A stretch of 32,377 bases of DNA from an uncultured Saprospiraceae bacterium (GTDB lineage: Bacteria > Bacteroidota > Bacteroidia > Chitinophagales > Saprospiraceae): the NCBI GenBank assembly GCA_937923345.1, contig CAKZVJ010000012.1, positions 1 to 32,377 on the forward strand, read 5' to 3'. Each line of letters starts with the position of its first letter. Positions within the stretch are counted from its first letter, which is position 1. A program made the translations under genes and the position numbers. Below, piece after piece: positions 23,895 to 31,597 of this stretch. The notes beneath the pieces were generated by a model, which was given only the letters and a program-made list of their open reading frames with translations, searched no databases and was not told where the DNA came from.

Positions 23895-24835
23895 TCAAAT
23901 CTACATTGAGTAGTAAGCATTTGTTGGGAATAAAAGATTTAAATGTCCAAGATATTAATTTGATTTTTGAAACCGCTGATAACTTTAAGGATGTAATTAA
24001 CCGTCCAATCAAGAAAGTACCTTCTCTAAGAGATATAACTGTAGCAAATCTATTTTTTGAGAACAGTACGCGTACTAAGCTGTCTTTCGAGTTAGCAGAA
24101 AAGCGATTGTCTGCAGATGTTGTTAATTTTTCTTCTAGTAATTCTTCAGTTAAAAAAGGTGAAACCTTATTGGACACGGTTAACAATATCTTGTCAATGA
24201 AAGTAGATATGGTCGTTATTAGGCATCCAGCGCAAGGAGCACCTCATTTTCTTTCACAACATATTGATGCCAATATTGTAAATGCAGGGGATGGTACCCA
24301 CGAGCACCCAACCCAAGCTTTACTTGACGCCTTTTCTATGAGAGAACAACTTGGTTCTTTGAAAGGAAAGCATATAGCTATTATAGGAGATATTAAGCAT
24401 TCAAGAGTCGCTTTAAGTAATATATTCTGCTTACAAAAACTTGGTGCTAAAGTTAGAGTCTGTGGTCCTCCCACTTTGATACCCAAGCATATCAATTCAT
24501 TAGGAGTAGAAGTTAGCTATAATGTACAAGAAACGCTTGCTTGGTGTGATGTGGCAAATATCTTAAGAATACAATTAGAAAGGCAAAACATAAAATATAT
24601 TCCTTCGCTACGCGAATACGCATTACATTTTGGGGTAAATAAACCAATGCTTGACTCTTTGGACAAGCAAATTGTCATAATGCATCCTGGGCCTATGAAT
24701 AGAGGAGTAGAAATTAGCAGTGAAGTGGCTGATTCAGATCATTCTATCATATTAGACCAAGTAGAAAATGGTGTCGCAGTACGTATGGCAGTCCTATTTT
24801 TATTGGCTTCTGCCAAAGATGAGTCGCAACTATAG
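23891..24835 (+). CDS. pyrB: Aspartate carbamoyltransferase catalytic subunit
   Basis: A 314-residue ATCase catalytic chain, making N-carbamoyl-aspartate in de novo pyrimidine synthesis. The carbamoyl-phosphate motif is FFENSTRTKLSFELAEKRL (55-73), with Lys63 where E. coli has the second Arg of STRTR. Other motifs are GDGTHEHPTQALLDAF, the aspartate-domain IIGDIKHSRVALSNIF and MHPGPMNRGVEI near the C-terminus. No regulatory chain (pyrI) follows, consistent with the unregulated trimeric class. The ATG overlaps the pyrR stop in an ATGA. Confidence 0.95.
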   Translation: MIKSTLSSKHLLGIKDLNVQDINLIFETADNFKDVINRPIKKVPSLRDITVANLFFENSTRTKLSFELAEKRLSADVVNFSSSNSSVKKGETLLDTVNNILSMKVDMVVIRHPAQGAPHFLSQHIDANIVNAGDGTHEHPTQALLDAFSMREQLGSLKGKHIAIIGDIKHSRVALSNIFCLQKLGAKVRVCGPPTLIPKHINSLGVEVSYNVQETLAWCDVANILRIQLERQNIKYIPSLREYALHFGVNKPMLDSLDKQIVIMHPGPMNRGVEISSEVADSDHSIILDQVENGVAVRMAVLFLLASAKDESQL

Positions 24836-24867
24836 CCTTAGTATGCTAAAAAAATAGTATTTATAGT

Positions 24868-24875
24868 TATATTTG
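24868..24875 (+). promoter_or_regulatory. Candidate -7 box for the 982-aa coiled-coil protein
   Basis: TATATTTG matches TAnnTTTG exactly, 85 bases before the ATG at 24961 and 32 bases after the pyrB stop. No -33 TTG at the expected distance. Confidence 0.4.
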
Positions 24876-24960
24876 AAGCAGTCAGAAGAGGTGTTTACAC
24901 TTAATGTTGGTGTATTGACGTTCTCTTAGTACTGTACTTCAAAACCATAACTACACCAAT

Positions 24961-27909
24961 ATGTCGACAACTCACCGCCACATTGTCCTCTCAGTAACTT
25001 TTATTTTATTATGTCAGTCCTTCGCTCTCTTTGCTCAAGATTGTGGATCGATGATTACCGAAAATAAAAAAATTGCAGGCATTCATTTGTTAGAATCGAA
25101 AAAAGTAACCGTTGTTGTAAGGGGAAATTATTCTTACAGTCTTGGATTTGCCAACACAGAGGATGGTATCGTAGCCAAAGTGAATTCAAGAGCTGGGCAA
25201 GAATTTAATCAAGATGATGAATTCATTTTTGTTGATAGAAGCAATACAAGAAAAAGTTATCGCTTTATCGAAATGGGCGAGGTAGATAAGAACGGAAATG
25301 TCCCAGTCTACAAAAATACTCTTCAAATGGATTTAGCAGCTTTGGATTGGATTACCTCTACTTCCATTGTCTCTATTTATTTGCGTAATAATATAACATT
25401 GGAAATGCGAAAATTATCGCTACAAGAAAGTAGACAAAGCGAGCTGAAAACAATGGCAAAATGCTTCTCCAGCCAGCTTGATCGAACAATGGTTAAAAAT
25501 GAAGCGCTTGCTAATACAGAATTTAAGATTGGGGCAAATGCTAGTACCAGTGCTGGAGGCGGCTCATCACGTAGAGGTGGTTCAGGAAAACGAGTGACTG
25601 ATATTAGTCTTTTGAATGATCAGGAATTAGCGGAATTAAAAATAGAACTAGCAGAAACTAAAGATCGACTAAGAGCCGAAATTCAGGCTGAAAAAGAAAA
25701 GGCAAGTAAAATAAAAGCCTCTCTTCAAGATGAGGTGACAAAGGCGAGAGAGAATGCAGCAGAGCAAAAAGCTATTTACGCAGAAGAAGTTCTTGCTGCG
25801 CGTCAAGCATCAAATGCAGAAATTGAATCCTCAAAAACTTCGTTAGCAGTTAAGGTATCAGAATCAAAACAGAATGCGGACAGTGCTATGCAAAAGTTGG
25901 CAAGTAATGTAGAAGAGGCTAAATTGAAAGCTGCGGAAGTTGTCAAAAATGCTCAACTTGAATCTGCCGAGACTGTTGCTCTTGCTAGAAATAAAGCTGC
26001 AAAGGAAGTTCAAGTTATAAAAGAAAAATTAGAAGCAGCAAAGCTAGAATACGCTGATGAGGTAGCCAGCGCAAGAGAAAATGCAAACTCTGAGTTAGAA
26101 CGTATCAGACAGGAAACTGCTCAGACTATCGCAGAGGCCAGAGAAGTAGCAAAGACGGAAAAAAATAAAAGTGTTGAAGATGTCGTGGACACTAAAAAAA
26201 CAGCTTCCCAACAAATTCTAGAAATCAAGGAACAAACAGCTGAAGAGATTGCTAGAATTCGAGAAAAAGGAGTAATGGAAAAGCAGAGTCTAGCTTTTGA
26301 TCTGGCAGAGTCTAGAAGAAAAAGCGTGGAAGAAACTGCTTTAATCAAAGAAACACAGGCGACTGAAATAGCCGATTTAAAGGAACGTGCTGCAAAAGAG
26401 AAAGAAAAGACCGCTTTAGATGTCGCTGAATCCAGACAAAAAGCAACTGAAGAAATCGCTAATACAAGAGATGTTGTTGCCCAAGAAAAAGTAGCTGCAG
26501 CAGCAGAGGTCAAATCTACACGGGAAAAAGTAAGTGAAACAGTCCAACAAATCAAGGCCACAGAGGCTGAAGAAATCGCAAAAGCCAAAGAAGCTTCCAA
26601 GGAACAAAAGTCAATAATTGCAACAGAGGTAGCCGAAGCACAAAAAAGAGCCCAAGCAGAAATACAAAAAATTGAAACAGAACTACAAGTAGCACTAGAA
26701 GAGGCAAAGAAGAAGGAAGCTGAGATCAAAATGGCTTCCACAAATGAAGTTCAAGCTGCTAGAGAAAGAGCTAGTAAAGAGATCACAAATGCAAGGGAGA
26801 AATCTATAGAGGAGGTGAAAGAGGCAAATTCTTCTGCTGAAAATGCGAAAGTCAAATATGCAGATGAAGTCGCACAAGCCCAAACTGCCGCAAGAGAAAG
26901 AATGGAGACAATAAAGGCAGAAGTTTCTCAGCGTATCTTGGCTGCTAAGACTAAAGAAAAAGATATGTCTCAGGCCAGTACTAAAGAAGTGGTAGAAGCC
27001 AAACAAAATGCTGCTGCAGAGATATTGAAAACACAAGAGGACGCTGCAAATGAAATTGCTGAGATTAAAAATCAAGTAGTGAGTGCAATGGAAGCCAATG
27101 CCATTGAGATGGCTGAAGTGAATAGAAACGCCGTCCAAGCCATCGCAAAAGTAAAGAAAGCTCAGTCTGAAGAAATTGCGGCCATCCAAGAACAAGCAGC
27201 CACCGAAAAAGAAGAGATTACAAATTCTATCATCGAAGCAAAAATCAAAGGAGCCGAGGATGTTGCGGCAACGAAAGCTAAAACAGCGGGAGAAATTAAA
27301 ACCATTAGAGAGCAAGCAAGTCAAGCTAGAGAAGAGGCAGAACTAGAAATGTTAGCCACCCAAGAAGCCGCTGCAGAAGCGATGGCAAAGGCAAAGGAAG
27401 AGTCAGCAACAGAGATCGCACTCATAAAGCAAGAAGCCGCCGAAATAGTCTTAGTGGAACAGAAACGCATTGAAGAAGAAATAGCAAAGTCAAATATAGC
27501 TATCGATGCTGCTAAAGCGGAGGCACAAAACGAAATCGACAAAGCAAGGAAAGAGGCTGAAATGGAACGTGAGCTACTGGTTGAACAAACTCAAGCCCAG
27601 AGATTGAAATTAAATGAAGAAACCGAAATAGAACGTAAGAAAGCTCAAGAGGAAATTATAGTCGCTCAAAAGGAAGCAAGCGACGCCGTTTATGAAGCTA
27701 AACAAGGAGCTAAAGAACAAATTAATACAGTCAAAGAAGAGACTGCAGTAAAGATTGCCGAAGAAATTGCGCTTTTAGAAGCCAAACGGTTGGAAATCAA
27801 AGAAGCTGACGAGAAAATTGCCGAACTTAGCTTACAAATGGCAGATATTAAGGATGCTATTGAAAAACTCAAAGAAGAAAGTAAAAATGAACAGAAAAAG
27901 CAAAAATGA
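24961..27909 (+). CDS. Secreted giant coiled-coil protein with 40-residue hendecad super-repeat
   Basis: A 982-residue exported protein of no family I recognise. It has a signal peptide (1 to about 25, ending FALFAQ), a globular domain (about 26-185, with CGSMITENKKIAGIHLLESK and YRFIEMGEV), a Gly/Ser/Arg linker (about 192-214), then a helical rod of about 750 residues rich in Ala, Glu and Lys with almost no Pro or Gly. The core hydrophobic positions (V, I, L, M) recur at 18-, 11- and 11-residue steps. From residue 259 to 898 I can follow fourteen units of exactly 40 residues, one of 51 and one of 29. Typical 11-mers are VASARENANSE, VAEAQKRAQAE and IAKVKKAQSEE. The last 80 residues shift to shorter spacing. 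It probably forms a long rod in the periplasm or at the surface. No anchor or sorting domain is visible. A good terminator follows. Confidence 0.88.
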   Translation: MSTTHRHIVLSVTFILLCQSFALFAQDCGSMITENKKIAGIHLLESKKVTVVVRGNYSYSLGFANTEDGIVAKVNSRAGQEFNQDDEFIFVDRSNTRKSYRFIEMGEVDKNGNVPVYKNTLQMDLAALDWITSTSIVSIYLRNNITLEMRKLSLQESRQSELKTMAKCFSSQLDRTMVKNEALANTEFKIGANASTSAGGGSSRRGGSGKRVTDISLLNDQELAELKIELAETKDRLRAEIQAEKEKASKIKASLQDEVTKARENAAEQKAIYAEEVLAARQASNAEIESSKTSLAVKVSESKQNADSAMQKLASNVEEAKLKAAEVVKNAQLESAETVALARNKAAKEVQVIKEKLEAAKLEYADEVASARENANSELERIRQETAQTIAEAREVAKTEKNKSVEDVVDTKKTASQQILEIKEQTAEEIARIREKGVMEKQSLAFDLAESRRKSVEETALIKETQATEIADLKERAAKEKEKTALDVAESRQKATEEIANTRDVVAQEKVAAAAEVKSTREKVSETVQQIKATEAEEIAKAKEASKEQKSIIATEVAEAQKRAQAEIQKIETELQVALEEAKKKEAEIKMASTNEVQAARERASKEITNAREKSIEEVKEANSSAENAKVKYADEVAQAQTAARERMETIKAEVSQRILAAKTKEKDMSQASTKEVVEAKQNAAAEILKTQEDAANEIAEIKNQVVSAMEANAIEMAEVNRNAVQAIAKVKKAQSEEIAAIQEQAATEKEEITNSIIEAKIKGAEDVAATKAKTAGEIKTIREQASQAREEAELEMLATQEAAAEAMAKAKEESATEIALIKQEAAEIVLVEQKRIEEEIAKSNIAIDAAKAEAQNEIDKARKEAEMERELLVEQTQAQRLKLNEETEIERKKAQEEIIVAQKEASDAVYEAKQGAKEQINTVKEETAVKIAEEIALLEAKRLEIKEADEKIAELSLQMADIKDAIEKLKEESKNEQKKQK
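25735..27654 (+). repeat. Protein-level 40-residue (18+11+11) repeat region within the coiled-coil gene
   Basis: Repeat units by residue: 259-309 (51 = 18+11+11+11), 310-349, 350-389, 390-429, 430-469, 470-498 (29 = 18+11), then ten units of 40 from 499 to 898. Each begins at a core hydrophobic residue (one weak position is Thr). The 18-residue module is the variable part, with a frequent K-x-E-K stretch; the 11-residue modules are the most alike. The DNA of the units has diverged, so this is an old internal duplication kept by protein structure, not a recent tandem DNA repeat. Confidence 0.85.
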
Positions 27910-27971
27910 TTACTGCTTGCTTGAGTTTTATATCGTTTTTTAAGAAAATTTTAAGCAACAAAAGCTGCACT

Positions 27972-28006
27972 AAAAGCGTCTTAATTCATATAATTGGGCG
28001 CTTTTT
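27972..28006 (+). terminator. Intrinsic terminator after the coiled-coil gene
   Basis: AAAAGCGTC (27972-27980) pairs with GGCGCTTTT (27997-28005), including one G-T wobble, across a 16-base loop, and the right arm merges into a T-run. It lies 62 bases after the stop of the 982-aa protein and separates it from the thioredoxin-like gene. Confidence 0.75.
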
Positions 28007-28066
28007 CTTTTGGATACATAACTTACCGAAAATACTTAAGGCATCTATAATATAAAACCAATTTAA

Positions 28067-28083
28067 CCAAGTCTTGTACTTGG
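28067..28083. promoter_or_regulatory. Small inverted repeat upstream of the thioredoxin-like gene
   Basis: CCAAGT (28067-28072) and ACTTGG (28078-28083) are perfect reverse complements five bases apart, ending 16 bases before the ATG at 28100. Position and symmetry would suit a repressor site or a 5' hairpin, but a 6-bp match can arise by chance. Confidence 0.3.
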
Positions 28084-28099
28084 CACACAGACTATATTT

Positions 28100-29581
28100 A
28101 TGATAAAACAAATTACATTCATTTTCACGATAGCCTTTTTGATGCTCACCACTTTGATGTTAGCACAGGATGGATATGAAATAAAGGTCCAGATCGATGG
28201 GTTTGAAAATGATACGCTTCTTTTAGGGTACCAATACGCCGATAAGCAATACATAAAAGATACTGTGCTTAGAGATGGAGACGAATTTGTCTTCTCTGGG
28301 GAAGAACGCCTTGACTGTGGGATGTACCTTATTATCATGCCACCCGATAATAAGTACTTTCAAATGCTGCTCAATGATTCTGAGCAGAAGTTTTCTTTGA
28401 TCACAAATGTTACTAATCCGGTTGAGGAGGCTAAGTTCAAAGGATCTGAAGAAAATGAATTGTTCTACAAATACTTGCAATTCTTAGGAATTCAATCCCC
28501 TAAAGCACAAGACCTAAACAAACAGATTAAAACTGAAAAAGATAAGAACCAGGACCCAAAAGACTTAGAAGCACAACTTGATGCACTAAATAAAAAAGTA
28601 AAAAAGTACCAATTAGATTTAATTGAGAAACATCCTGCAAGCATGGCGGCTAAAATAGTAAATGCAAGTCTCGAAGTAGAGGTTCCTGATTTTGGCACCT
28701 CTGATGAAGATAGACGAAATCGCTTCTACTTCATCAGGGATCATTGGTTTGACAATGTGGATTTATCGGATCCTTGTTTGATTAGAACATCTTTGCTGCA
28801 TAATAAGGTGATGACATATCTAGAAAAACTAACTGTGCAGCATCCAGACTCCATCTCAAAGTCTGTGGATGTCATCATTCAAAAAGCGAACAATAACCAG
28901 GAGACCAAGCGTAATTGGCTTTCAACACTGTTGAATAAATACGCTAATAGCAAAATCATTGGTATGGATGCTGTATATGTGCACATCGTCATGAGCTATT
29001 ATGCAAAGGGCGAAGCAGAATGGGTGGAGCCAGAAAAACTATTAGAAATTGTAGATAATGCCTCCAAGACAGAACCAATACTTATCGGTAAAATAGCGCC
29101 TGAGATTTCTATTCCACGCTTGGATGTAGAAAAAACACTCATCGCCATGGAGAACGAAGAAGAAGAGCATAAAAAGTTCGTCTTGGGGGACAAAGTTAGC
29201 CTCCACGAGCTAGATAGTCCTTACAAGATATTATTCATTTGGGCTCCAGATTGTGGACATTGCAAGAAGAGCATGCCTAAAATGATTGAATTTTACGATA
29301 AGTATAAAGACAAGGGAGTAGAGTTATTCGCCCTATGTCATCAAAATTATAAATCTACACCAGCTTGCGCTGAATTTATTAAGGAACGCCCAGAGATGTT
29401 AAAATGGATTAATGTGACCGACCCTTATTTTAGATCGCGATACCACAATCTCTACAATGTAAAATCCACTCCCAAGATCTATATCTTGGATGATAAGAAT
29501 GAAATTATTTTCAAGCGTATTGGAGCAGAACAACTGCCTGCAGTCATGGATGATATTTTCAAAAGAAAAAATAATAATTAG
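28100..29581 (+). CDS. Exported thioredoxin-like (TlpA/ResA-type) protein with DUF4369-like N-terminus
   Basis: A 493-residue exported protein. Signal peptide 1 to about 22 (ending LMLAQ). Residues about 25-115 look like the DUF4369 beta domain (IKVQIDGFENDTLLLGYQYA, then DTVLRDGDEFVFSGEERLDC). A charged helical middle follows (about 130-330), then a thioredoxin fold whose active site is WAPDCGHCKKSMP with C385 and C388. The CGHC tetrad is the one found in protein disulphide isomerases and suggests a fairly oxidising or isomerising thiol enzyme rather than CPPC/CGPC-type reductases; that is inference. The cis-Pro region is likely KSTPKIYILDD. It is followed directly by a DUF1573 gene, the ATG coming right after its stop, so the two are one operon. 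Confidence 0.87.
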   Translation: MIKQITFIFTIAFLMLTTLMLAQDGYEIKVQIDGFENDTLLLGYQYADKQYIKDTVLRDGDEFVFSGEERLDCGMYLIIMPPDNKYFQMLLNDSEQKFSLITNVTNPVEEAKFKGSEENELFYKYLQFLGIQSPKAQDLNKQIKTEKDKNQDPKDLEAQLDALNKKVKKYQLDLIEKHPASMAAKIVNASLEVEVPDFGTSDEDRRNRFYFIRDHWFDNVDLSDPCLIRTSLLHNKVMTYLEKLTVQHPDSISKSVDVIIQKANNNQETKRNWLSTLLNKYANSKIIGMDAVYVHIVMSYYAKGEAEWVEPEKLLEIVDNASKTEPILIGKIAPEISIPRLDVEKTLIAMENEEEEHKKFVLGDKVSLHELDSPYKILFIWAPDCGHCKKSMPKMIEFYDKYKDKGVELFALCHQNYKSTPACAEFIKERPEMLKWINVTDPYFRSRYHNLYNVKSTPKIYILDDKNEIIFKRIGAEQLPAVMDDIFKRKNNN

Positions 29582-30037
29582 ATGATAAGTCGTATATTTT
29601 TTATTGTCGCTTTGACATTCGGTTCGAGTATAGGTTTATTTGCGCAACAAACTACTACACAGCTGACTACAAGGCCCACGTCTCAGCCCATATCTCAGCC
29701 CACACATGAAGGAGGTAAGATGTCTTTTGATCAAAAATTTATCGACTTAGGTCGTGTAACCAAGGGCGAAACACGTAAGTTTGAATTTTCATTTTCTAAT
29801 ATAGGCAACGCACCTATCAAGATAGATTTGGTGTCTTCATGTGATTGCACCACCACCGATTATCCAACTTCAGAGATAAAGCCTGGAGACAGCGGTAAAA
29901 TTTTGGTCACTTTTGACAGTACGGAAAAGGAAGAATCTGAAACGATAGATATCGACATTTTTCTTACTAATGAAGATCCCAAAACTGGCGCTCCCATAAT
30001 TGAGATGTTGCAGTACAAGTATGAACTGATCCAATAA
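29582..30037 (+). CDS. DUF1573 domain exported protein
   Basis: A 151-residue protein with a signal peptide (1 to about 21, ending GLFAQ), a Thr/Gln/Pro-rich spacer (TTTQLTTRPTSQPISQPTHE) and one Ig-like DUF1573 domain (about 45-140) with its hallmark stretches FDQKFIDLGRVTKGETRKFE, FSNIGNAPIKI and the SSCDCTTTDYP cysteine pair. The family is common in Bacteroidota and resembles ASPM/SPD-2/Hydin-type Ig domains; its molecular function is unknown. The start codon directly follows the stop of the thioredoxin-like gene. The cysteine pair could be a substrate of that neighbour, but this is speculation. Confidence 0.88.
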   Translation: MISRIFFIVALTFGSSIGLFAQQTTTQLTTRPTSQPISQPTHEGGKMSFDQKFIDLGRVTKGETRKFEFSFSNIGNAPIKIDLVSSCDCTTTDYPTSEIKPGDSGKILVTFDSTEKEESETIDIDIFLTNEDPKTGAPIIEMLQYKYELIQ

Positions 30038-30090
30038 TTTTAGATTTTTTACAGCATTACTCATTTTGGTTTCCTTGCTCAGTGATAGAA

Positions 30091-30117
30091 TTGCCATTTA
30101 TTCTTAACTTAGCTTTG
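30091..30117 (+). promoter_or_regulatory. Bacteroidota-type promoter (-33 TTG, -7 TAGCTTTG)
   Basis: TTG at 30091-30093 and TAGCTTTG at 30110-30117 are separated by 16 bases, an almost ideal -33/-7 pair for the Bacteroidota primary sigma factor. Transcription should start near 30124, about 20 bases before the ATG at 30144. This is the best-formed promoter in the window. Confidence 0.55.
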
Positions 30118-30143
30118 AACCATGCGGGCATAGTCCTGTTTCA

Positions 30144-30788
30144 ATGTGTATGCTCCAGCTCATAAAAAAACAATATCCGTATTTTCCCATCGTAGGTTTG
30201 ATAGGATTCTTATTGTTTTTTGTGATTGCGACCACCATGTACCCTGGAGGCTCTGTCAATGAAATTGCCTCTGAAGGCTACAGCTATTTTCATAATTTTA
30301 TTTGCGATTTGATGTCTCTGCATCTAGAAGAGGGAGTTGTCAATGACGCACGTCCGATTGCTATTATCGCCCATTTGATGCTGAGTTTCGCGATGATTTC
30401 TTTTTTTTATATTCTCCCTGAGATCTTCACTGTACAGAACCGAAATACTAGGATTATCCGTTTTGTAGGCATGCTCACTATGACTATTTTTATTTTTATG
30501 TACACAGATTATCATGACCTAGTAGTTACTATTACTGGAGTGCTAGGCAGCATAGCATTGATACCCTTTTTTCTAGAACTCATTAACTATGAAAACCGCC
30601 GACTCAAAGCCTTAGCCTATACCTGCTTTGTCCTCAGCATTCTGGTCTTCTTGAGTTACGAAACTAAGATCGGATTTTATTTCACCCCCATTTTGCAAAA
30701 AATAACCTTCGTATTTGATAGTGTATGGGTGATTTGGGTCAGTCTGATGGTAGCCTCCAAGAGAAGATTGAAATACAGTTTAAGCTAA
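30144..30788 (+). CDS. Six-helix membrane protein, DUF998-like
   Basis: A 214-residue integral membrane protein with about six helices (roughly 14-33, 70-93, 104-120, 127-147, 155-172 and 188-207). After the first helix comes YPGGS...GYSYFHNFICDLM, which resembles the conserved start of the DUF998 family (YPGG, NFxSDLG). No enzymatic function is established for it here. Met1 and Met3 (30150) are equally good starts; both lie just after a well-formed promoter. It is transcribed on its own and is followed by a GC-rich intergenic island. Confidence 0.78.
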   Translation: MCMLQLIKKQYPYFPIVGLIGFLLFFVIATTMYPGGSVNEIASEGYSYFHNFICDLMSLHLEEGVVNDARPIAIIAHLMLSFAMISFFYILPEIFTVQNRNTRIIRFVGMLTMTIFIFMYTDYHDLVVTITGVLGSIALIPFFLELINYENRRLKALAYTCFVLSILVFLSYETKIGFYFTPILQKITFVFDSVWVIWVSLMVASKRRLKYSLS

Positions 30789-31114
30789 GAATTCTTTGAT
30801 AGATTGATTTGGGCGTGTCCTGTCGGACCATGCTGTCCATCACTCCGCTGATCGCTTCGGTCCTTTGCCTACCCACCTACCTTGGCTCGGACTCCCACTT
30901 ATCAGTGGGATGATTCCCATCATTCACGCGGCTTTACTACCATGCTCCCCCTTATTGTCAAAAAGAAAATTTATGCAAACATTTGACTCGGTTTAACTAA
31001 AATTAAAAAATAAAAAAAGGCAAATCTATTAGATTGGCTTATTTAATTTTTTATATCTTGCGCGTCAATTACGAGATGAACTATCTTAATAGAAACTAAA
31101 ATCAAAGAAGAAGC
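30789..31114. other. Intergenic region with a GC-rich repeat-like island (about 30810-30955)
   Basis: No gene is seen. About 30810-30955 is GC-rich and starts GGGCGTGTCCTGTCGGACCA, then contains GCTGATCGCTTCGGTCC. Phrases of this style occur, from memory, in dispersed intergenic repeats of Bacteroidota genomes. A perfect hairpin CCCACT-TATC-AGTGGG (about 30895-30910) is followed by ATGAT-TCCC-ATCAT. From 30960 the sequence is AT-rich again and holds the promoter region of the Lrp-type regulator, with a near-match -7 box TATATCTTG around 31052. Confidence 0.55.
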
Positions 31115-31588
31115 GTGGAAAAGTTGGATAAAATCGATCTAAAGATCCTAAAAATACTACAAAATAATAGCAAGATTACTAACCTTGAGTTATCAAAACA
31201 AATTGGTCTGTCCCCAGCGCCTACTTTAGAAAGAGTAAAAAAACTAGAGTCGACTGAGATCATTGAGAGCTACCATGCCATAGTAAATCCTACAAGTATT
31301 GGTCTAAATGTTAAAACCTTTGTATTGGTTTCACTTGCTTGGCAAAAAGAACAGGCACTTAATAATTTTCTTGAAAAGGTAAAAGCTATTGAGGAGATTA
31401 CCGAATGCTATATCATCACAGGCGAAGCTGACTTTCTCATCAAGATTATTTGCAAAGATATACCAACGTATGAGCAGCTACTATTTAAGACTTTATCCCA
31501 AATAGAAGAAATTGAAAGATTGAAAACGCTAATGACTTTATCAACAGTAAAGAATTCTGCAGTTCTGCCTTTCAATTACAAAGATTAG
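31115..31588 (+). CDS. Lrp/AsnC family transcriptional regulator
   Basis: A 157-residue regulator of the feast/famine family. N-terminal helix-turn-helix (about 4-60: LDKIDLKILKILQNNSKITN, then LELSKQIGLSPAPTLERVKKLE) and C-terminal ligand-binding RAM/AsnC domain (about 65-150: VKTFVLVSLAW, ITECYIITGEADFLIKIICK). These proteins form octamers and respond to amino acids. The start is GTG at 31115; the family's LDKIDxxIL motif begins four residues later, and there is no ATG nearby. It is followed after nine bases by the TraB/GumN gene, so co-transcription is very likely. The effector cannot be inferred. Confidence 0.92.
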   Translation: MEKLDKIDLKILKILQNNSKITNLELSKQIGLSPAPTLERVKKLESTEIIESYHAIVNPTSIGLNVKTFVLVSLAWQKEQALNNFLEKVKAIEEITECYIITGEADFLIKIICKDIPTYEQLLFKTLSQIEEIERLKTLMTLSTVKNSAVLPFNYKD

Positions 31589-31597
31589 TAATCAGTA

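Noticed and set aside
26121-27324. Long minus-strand open frames (206 and 209 codons) opposite the coiled-coil gene
   Set aside because: They are the antisense of a Glu/Lys/Ala-rich repeat and read as low-complexity Ser/Phe/Cys/Leu strings. The plus-strand frame has the signal peptide, a regular repeat and a terminator.
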